Assembly (NCBI GenBank): GCA_963750295.1
Contig: CAVVPY010000001.1
Coordinates: 744,001-808,000, forward strand
DNA from: CAVVPY01 sp963750295
Lineage (GTDB): Bacteria; Actinomycetota; Actinomycetes; Mycobacteriales; Jatrophihabitantaceae
Direction: 5' to 3'
DNA length: 64,000 nt
Shown here: piece by piece, positions 59,861-64,000 of the stretch
Numbering within the stretch: position 1 is the first letter of the stretch
How the letters are laid out: every line of letters starts with the position of its first letter
Translations under genes and position numbers: made by a program
The notes under the pieces: generated by a model
The model's input: the letters and a program-made list of their open reading frames with translations, nothing else
Told to the model about the DNA's origin: nothing
Databases searched by the model: none

Positions 59861-60028
59861 ATGGGCGACATCGGCGAGCGGCGGCAGCACTACGAGGTAC
59901 TGAGCGCGGACGCTCGGGGCGCGGCGTGGACGATCCCGCAGCCCGAACCCGCTCCGGTGCCGGAGCCAGGCCCGTTGCCAGACCCCGAGCCGATCCCCAC
60001 GCCGCCGCGCGGCGGTCGCGCGGACTGA
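59861..60028 (+). CDS. Small Pro/Glu-rich protein, unknown function
   Basis: 55 residues. A near-perfect ribosome site (GAGGAGG, 5 nt before the ATG) supports translation. The first half is charged, and the second half is a run of Pro-Glu-Pro repeats (EPAPVPEPGPLPDPEPIPTPP), likely extended and disordered. It ends 8 bp before the next gene, so the pair is co-translated. No family recognised. Confidence 0.65.
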   Translation: MGDIGERRQHYEVLSADARGAAWTIPQPEPAPVPEPGPLPDPEPIPTPPRGGRAD

Positions 60029-60036
60029 CGGCGGTC

Positions 60037-60912
60037 GTGGTGGGGCAGGCGTCCCGACACCGGTTCAGTGGCGCAGAGCCGCTGGTCGGCGAGATCGTCG
60101 GCCTGCGAACCTTCCGGGTCGACGAATCCGGATTGCTCCTGCCGCTGTACTCGAACCGAGCCTGGTACGACGGCACGAACACCGCGACCTGCTCGCCGCC
60201 GACCGGCGAGGGAGAGCGCTACGACCACGCGGTCGCGTCGCCGGACTGCGAGTGCGGCTTCTACGCCTACGGCACGGTCGAGGCCGCCGGGCGCAACCGC
60301 AACATGCGCTGGGTGCAGGCGGTCGTGTCGTGCTGGGGCAGCGTGGTCGCGGGGACGCAGGGCGTCCGCGCACAGCACGCCCGGGTGGATGCGATCTGGC
60401 TCGCCGCGGGCGTCCCCTCCGGGATGCGGAAGCGGATCGCGCTGACCTATCCGTCGGCTCGCCTCTACATCGACCGGGACGCGATGCTCGGCGAGCACCC
60501 GCTGTCGGAACTGCCCTGCTACGAACCGCCCCCGGCTCGTCGGGTGCTCCCGCGGCTGCTCGGGGTGGCCGCAGGCGGCGCGCTGCTCGGGCTCGGGTTG
60601 TTGCCGCCGGCCCTGCTGACCGGCCCGCTACGCGTCGCCTGGCTGGCCGCCACGCTGGCGACCGCGGCGCTGATGCTGTGGCTGCTGGTCGGTTCGCGCG
60701 GGACGGGGCACCTCGCCGCGTCCGCGGTGGTTGCCGGGGTCCTCGCGTGGCTCGTCGCGCCGCAGTTCGGCCTGGCCGGTTGGCTGCTCCGACTACCCGT
60801 GCTACGCGGCCTGGTGGTGTCCAGCGGAAGCTATCTGCTCTCGTTGCGACCCGGCTACTTCCCGATCGTGCGCACCGTCCGCGAGCGGGCGTTCTGCGGC
60901 GTCCGGCCCTGA
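60037..60912 (+). CDS. Membrane protein with N-terminal Cys-motif domain, unknown function
   Basis: About 291 residues. The soluble N-terminal half (about 1-155) has GEIVGLRTFRVDESGLLLPLYSNRAWYDGTNTATC and later PDCECGFYAYG: several Cys residues around an HxxxxPxCxCGxYA element like small actinobacterial and phage proteins. The second half has three to four membrane helices (about 167-250), and a basic C-terminus. The start is GTG 60037 or the next codon, GTG 60040. It follows the Pro-rich gene and precedes the M16 peptidase by 25 bp. Confidence 0.7.
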   Translation: MVGQASRHRFSGAEPLVGEIVGLRTFRVDESGLLLPLYSNRAWYDGTNTATCSPPTGEGERYDHAVASPDCECGFYAYGTVEAAGRNRNMRWVQAVVSCWGSVVAGTQGVRAQHARVDAIWLAAGVPSGMRKRIALTYPSARLYIDRDAMLGEHPLSELPCYEPPPARRVLPRLLGVAAGGALLGLGLLPPALLTGPLRVAWLAATLATAALMLWLLVGSRGTGHLAASAVVAGVLAWLVAPQFGLAGWLLRLPVLRGLVVSSGSYLLSLRPGYFPIVRTVRERAFCGVRP

Positions 60913-60937
60913 TCCGCGCACCACTAGGCTCGCCCCT

Positions 60938-62251
60938 ATGGCCTCGCCCCGGGCGCTGACGCGCCGCCTCGCCGCGACCGGCGGCGGCACGATCACCCGC
61001 ACCCACCTGCCCGGCGGGTTGCGCGTCGTCAGCGAGGCGATGCCGGGTGTGCGCAGCGTCAGCGTCGGGATCTGGGTTCCGGTCGGCTCGCGGGACGAGA
61101 CGATGTCGCTGGCCGGCAGCAGCCACTTTCTCGAGCATCTGCTGTTCAAGGGCACGACGACGCGGTCGGCCCTGGACATCGCCAGCCTGATGGATGCCGT
61201 CGGCGGCGAGTTCAACGCCTTCACCGAGAAGGAACACACCTGCTTCTATGCGACCGTCCTCGACCGCGACCTCGCCCTTGCCGTGGAGCTGGTGAGCGAC
61301 GTCGTCCTCAACGCGACGGTCACCGCGCGCGACGTCGACGTCGAACGCAGCGTCGTGCTCGAAGAGATCGCGATGCGCGACGACGACCCGAGCGACCTCG
61401 TGCACGACGAGTTCTCCTCCGCGCTACACGGTGACACGCCCCTGGGCCGGCCGATCCTCGGGACGGTCCACTCGATCGCCGGCCTCACCCGGGCCCAGGT
61501 ACACGGCTACTACCGGCGCAGGTACCGCACCAGCGACATGGTCGTCGCGGTCGCGGGGAACGTCGATCACGCTCAGGTCGTGCGGCTGGTACGGCGCGCC
61601 TTCGACGGTCGCCTCGACGCGGGTGCGACGAGCGCGGCGCGGTCGGAACAACCCGTGATCGCGCGGGCGCCGGCCCGGCGGGTGTCCGTCGTCGGCGACG
61701 ACACCGAACAGGCCAACCTCGTGCTCGGCGGGCAGGGGCTGTCTCGGCACGACCCGCGCCGCTTCGCGCTCGGCGTCTTGTCGTCGGCGCTCGGCGGTGG
61801 CATGAGTTCGCGGCTGTTCCAGCGCATCCGCGAGGAACGCGGCCTGGCGTACTCGGTGTACTCCTTCGCGCACGGTTACCGCGACGACGGCCAGTTCGGT
61901 GTGTACGCCGGGTGTCAGCCGGGCAAGGCGGACGAGGTGCTCGGACTGGTGCGCGAGGAACTCGCCGACGCGGCAGCGGGCGGCATCACCGTCGCCGAGA
62001 TCGAGCGTGGCAAGGGGCAGATGCGCGGCGGCATCGTCCTCGGCCTCGAGGACTCCGGCTCGCGAATGACCCGGGTGGGCAAGAACGAACTCTGTTTCGG
62101 CGAGGTGCTCGGCGTCGACCAGCTACTCGAACGCGTCGATGCCGTGACCGTCCAGGACGTGGCCGACGTCGCGGCCGACGTGCTCGGCCGGCCGCTCTGC
62201 CTCACCGTGGTCGGACCCTTCGCCGAGCACGACTTCGACGGCGCGGTGTAG
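60938..62251 (+). CDS. M16 family zinc metallopeptidase (PqqL/MPP-like)
   Basis: 437 residues. The inverted zinc motif HFLEH (HxxEH) is in SSHFLEHLLFKGTTTRS and the third ligand Glu is in EFNAFTEKEHTCFYA. The C-terminal non-catalytic M16 half follows (GGGMSSRLFQRIREERGLAYSVYSF). It cleaves peptides, possibly in quality control. It is between pnp-side genes and dapB, the normal actinobacterial position. ATG at 60938. Confidence 0.95.
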   Translation: MASPRALTRRLAATGGGTITRTHLPGGLRVVSEAMPGVRSVSVGIWVPVGSRDETMSLAGSSHFLEHLLFKGTTTRSALDIASLMDAVGGEFNAFTEKEHTCFYATVLDRDLALAVELVSDVVLNATVTARDVDVERSVVLEEIAMRDDDPSDLVHDEFSSALHGDTPLGRPILGTVHSIAGLTRAQVHGYYRRRYRTSDMVVAVAGNVDHAQVVRLVRRAFDGRLDAGATSAARSEQPVIARAPARRVSVVGDDTEQANLVLGGQGLSRHDPRRFALGVLSSALGGGMSSRLFQRIREERGLAYSVYSFAHGYRDDGQFGVYAGCQPGKADEVLGLVREELADAAAGGITVAEIERGKGQMRGGIVLGLEDSGSRMTRVGKNELCFGEVLGVDQLLERVDAVTVQDVADVAADVLGRPLCLTVVGPFAEHDFDGAV

Positions 62252-62261
62252 GGAGCGCACG

Positions 62262-63014
62262 ATGAGCGAACCGATCCGCGTCGGGGTGCTCGGCGCTCGC
62301 GGGCGCATGGGCCAGGAGGTCTGCCGGGCCGTCGACGCCGCCGAGGACCTGGACCTGGTCGCGATGGTGGACGCCGGGGACTGGCTGTTCAGCGTGGCCG
62401 ACGCGGGTGCGCAGGTGCTCGTCGACTTCACCCATCCCGACGTCGTGATGGACAACGTCCGCTTCGCCGTCGACCAGGGCATCCACGCGGTGGTGGGCAC
62501 CACCGGGTTCACCGCCGAGCGCCTGGACACCATCCGCACCTGGCTGGCCGACGTCCCCGATCTCGGCATCGTCGTCGCACCCAACTTCGGCATCGGCGCC
62601 GTGCTGTCGATGAAGTTCGCCGAACTCGCCGCGCGCCACTACGACACCGCCGAGATCATCGAGTTGCACCATCCGGACAAGGTCGACGCTCCGAGCGGAA
62701 CCGCCGTGCGCACCGCCCAGTTGATCGCCCGGGCCCGCGCGGCGGCCGGACTGCCCCAGGTGCCCGACGCGACGACGCAGGCGCTGGACGGGGCACGTGG
62801 CGCCGATGTCGACGGCATCCGGGTGCACGCGCTGCGGGTGGCCGGCATGGTCGCCCACCAGGAGATCGTGCTCGGCGCGACCGGTGAGACGCTCACGATC
62901 CGGCACGACTCGCTGCACCGCTCGTCCTTCATGCCGGGCGTGCTGCTGGCGGCGCGCTCGATCGCCGACCGTCCGGGCCTCACCGTCGGGATCGAGTCCC
63001 TGCTCGGGTTGTGA
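62262..63014 (+). CDS. dapB: 4-hydroxy-tetrahydrodipicolinate reductase
   Basis: 250 residues. VGVLGARGRMGQEVCRAVD binds NAD(P)H; ELHHPDKVDAPSGTA is the catalytic loop with the conserved His and Lys. VVGTTGFTAERL and GVLLAARSIADRPGLTVGIESLLGL complete the match. It catalyses the second step of diaminopimelate and lysine synthesis. It starts 10 bp after the M16 gene. Confidence 0.97.
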   Translation: MSEPIRVGVLGARGRMGQEVCRAVDAAEDLDLVAMVDAGDWLFSVADAGAQVLVDFTHPDVVMDNVRFAVDQGIHAVVGTTGFTAERLDTIRTWLADVPDLGIVVAPNFGIGAVLSMKFAELAARHYDTAEIIELHHPDKVDAPSGTAVRTAQLIARARAAAGLPQVPDATTQALDGARGADVDGIRVHALRVAGMVAHQEIVLGATGETLTIRHDSLHRSSFMPGVLLAARSIADRPGLTVGIESLLGL

Positions 63015-63018
63015 CCCG

Positions 63019-63075
63019 CTTCCCCCCTCGCCCGACCATTCTGGCGGCCGAAATCTGGTCAGACGAGGGGGGAAG
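63019..63075. terminator. Hairpin between dapB and the convergent DUF2461 gene
   Basis: A 12-bp perfect stem (CTTCCCCCCTCG, 63019-63030 with 63064-63075) encloses an internal stem GACCA/TGGTC (63034-63038 with 63056-63060). There is no T-run. Placement between convergent genes suits two-way termination. Confidence 0.65.
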
Positions 63076-63087
63076 GCGGCGCGAACC

Positions 63088-63717
63088 TCAGTCGCCGCGG
63101 CCGACGTGGGTGTCGAGCCAGCTGATCAGGGGCTCCATCGCCCGCCACGACTTCACGATCTCGGTGCGCGCGCGAGCGGTCGACAACCACGCCGGCGAGC
63201 CGAACTCGCGGGTGGCGGTCATCGTCTTGTAGCGCAGCAGCTCCGCACGCGGGTGGTCCTTGTCATAGCCCGACGGCACCCGGCTCAGCTGATGCCCGCC
63301 GAACTCCAGCTTGGCCTTGGTGAGGGCGGCGAGCGCCCGCGCGAGCGCCGCACCGGCGACGTCGTCCGCGACGCCCCGCCGCATCCGGTCGACCTGCGCC
63401 GAACCGGTGTCCCAGTACCCGCCCGCGACGAACAGCCCGGCTGCGGACACCTGTACGTAGTGCGCGGTTTCGCCGAACCACATGCCCTGGTGCGTCTTGT
63501 ACGGGGTCTTGTCCTTGCTGAACCGCACGTCGCGATAGGGGCGGAAGAACTTCGGCGTGCCGAATTCGGTGCTCAGCTCGGCGGCGAGGGCCTCCAGGGG
63601 TGCACGGACGGCGTCGTCGTAGGTGTCTTTGTGCGCCGTCCAGAACGCCTTCGTGTTGTCGTTCTCGAGGTCCTCGTAGAAGTCGAGGGCGGCGAGCGGG
63701 ATGCCGGTGAAGCTCAC
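63088..63717 (-). CDS. DUF2461 / TIGR02453 family protein
   Basis: 209 residues. FTGIPLAALDFYEDLENDNTKAFWTAHKDTYDDAVRAPLEALAAELSTEFGTPKFFRPYRDVRFSKDKTPYKTHQG is the DUF2461 signature. Function unknown; the family is widespread. ATG start. Convergent with dapB. Confidence 0.94.
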   Translation of the reverse strand: MSFTGIPLAALDFYEDLENDNTKAFWTAHKDTYDDAVRAPLEALAAELSTEFGTPKFFRPYRDVRFSKDKTPYKTHQGMWFGETAHYVQVSAAGLFVAGGYWDTGSAQVDRMRRGVADDVAGAALARALAALTKAKLEFGGHQLSRVPSGYDKDHPRAELLRYKTMTATREFGSPAWLSTARARTEIVKSWRAMEPLISWLDTHVGRGD

Positions 63718-63741
63718 CCGAGCACCTTAGTGCGGCCCGGT

Positions 63742-64000
63742 TCAGGACGGCGGCACGGCGGCGTGCAGGCGGACCTGGCGCAGCTCACCGCTGCCGGTGT
63801 CGAGGGCACGGGCGAGGCCGTCCGGTGCGAAGCCGGCGCCGATCAGGAACTCGCGCGATGCGGTATCGGCCTCGGGGATCCAGCTGTGCAGGTGGGTCAC
63901 GCCGTCCTGGCGCGCGTGATCGACGGCGGCCGCGATCAGCCGCGAGCCGTGCCCGCGGCGGCGCCACCGCGCTTCGACCAGGAGCGGGTCGACGGCGAGC
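63742..64000 (-). CDS. GNAT family N-acetyltransferase, 5' partial
   Basis: The last 86 codons of a gene that runs off the window edge. VEARWRRRGHGSRLIAAAVDHARQDGV is the acetyl-CoA-binding motif A (RRxGxG/S), and SREFLIGAGFAPDG is the motif B helix and strand of GNAT proteins. The substrate is unknown. It ends 25 bp upstream (on the plus map) of the DUF2461 start and is on the same strand, so it may be the upstream gene of one unit. Confidence 0.82.
   Translation of the reverse strand, partial: LAVDPLLVEARWRRRGHGSRLIAAAVDHARQDGVTHLHSWIPEADTASREFLIGAGFAPDGLARALDTGSGELRQVRLHAAVPPS

Overview
The window is a 64 kb, very GC-rich, densely coded stretch of chromosome from an actinobacterium (Actinomycetota). 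Evidence is the high GC with strong GC3 bias, many GTG/TTG starts and ATGA/GTGA stop-start overlaps, and actinobacterial gene neighbourhoods: dxr-rip1-ispG-GNAT, a divergent ferritin-like pair next to rimP-nusA-ylxR-infB, and rpsO-pnp-M16 peptidase-dapB. The order matches the Mycobacterium tuberculosis Rv2870c-Rv2867c and Rv2844-Rv2839c regions as I recall them, but the sequence does not fix the genus. There is no rRNA, CRISPR array, insertion sequence, integrase or prophage. No gap between genes exceeds about 260 bp.

Layout. 1-6.7 kb: a FUSC-type membrane protein (cut at the window edge), an S9 peptidase, a DHA2 drug exporter with its divergent TetR regulator, and a PNPOx-fold protein. 6.7-21.3 kb: an amine/polyamine catabolic island. 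It holds a FAD amine oxidase, alanine dehydrogenase with a divergent Lrp/AsnC regulator, a DUF2231 protein, an SCO6745-family protein, a class III aminotransferase with a second Lrp/AsnC regulator, a potADBC-type importer, a second FAD oxidase, a saccharopine-dehydrogenase-like protein and agmatinase. 21.4-25.8 kb: an acyl-ACP desaturase, a DUF2631 protein, a metallo-beta-lactamase/Rieske fusion, a DNA methyltransferase that starts directly after a tRNA, and a Bcp peroxiredoxin. 25.9-31.4 kb: DUF3618, a PhoU-like/Pit phosphate pair, the pxpABC 5-oxoprolinase operon and an FMN 2-hydroxyacid oxidase. 31.4-32.8 kb: two unfamiliar genes that end in related winged-helix modules.

32.8-42 kb: dxr, rip1/rseP and ispG, a DUF4081 GNAT protein, a HAD phosphatase, a heterodimeric ABC exporter and a broken GNAT remnant. 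42.1-57 kb: two ferritin-like genes divergent from the translation cluster rimP-nusA-ylxR-infB-ylxP-rbfA, then a MATE exporter, truB, an APH-like kinase, ribF, rpsO and pnp. 56.7-64 kb: an ArsR/SRPBCC pair divergent from an MFS exporter, an Rrf2 regulator without cysteines, a macro-domain protein, an unrecognised two-gene unit (Pro-rich peptide plus Cys-motif membrane protein), an M16 peptidase, dapB, DUF2461 and a GNAT gene cut by the window end.

How the parts fit (inference). Agmatinase would make putrescine from agmatine and the Pot system would import polyamines. The aminotransferase would move amino groups to pyruvate, giving alanine, which alanine dehydrogenase could oxidise back to pyruvate. 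The FAD oxidases would attack amines or glutamylated amines. Each catabolic block has its own Lrp/AsnC regulator. The 42-57 kb block is housekeeping for ribosome assembly, initiation and RNA turnover.
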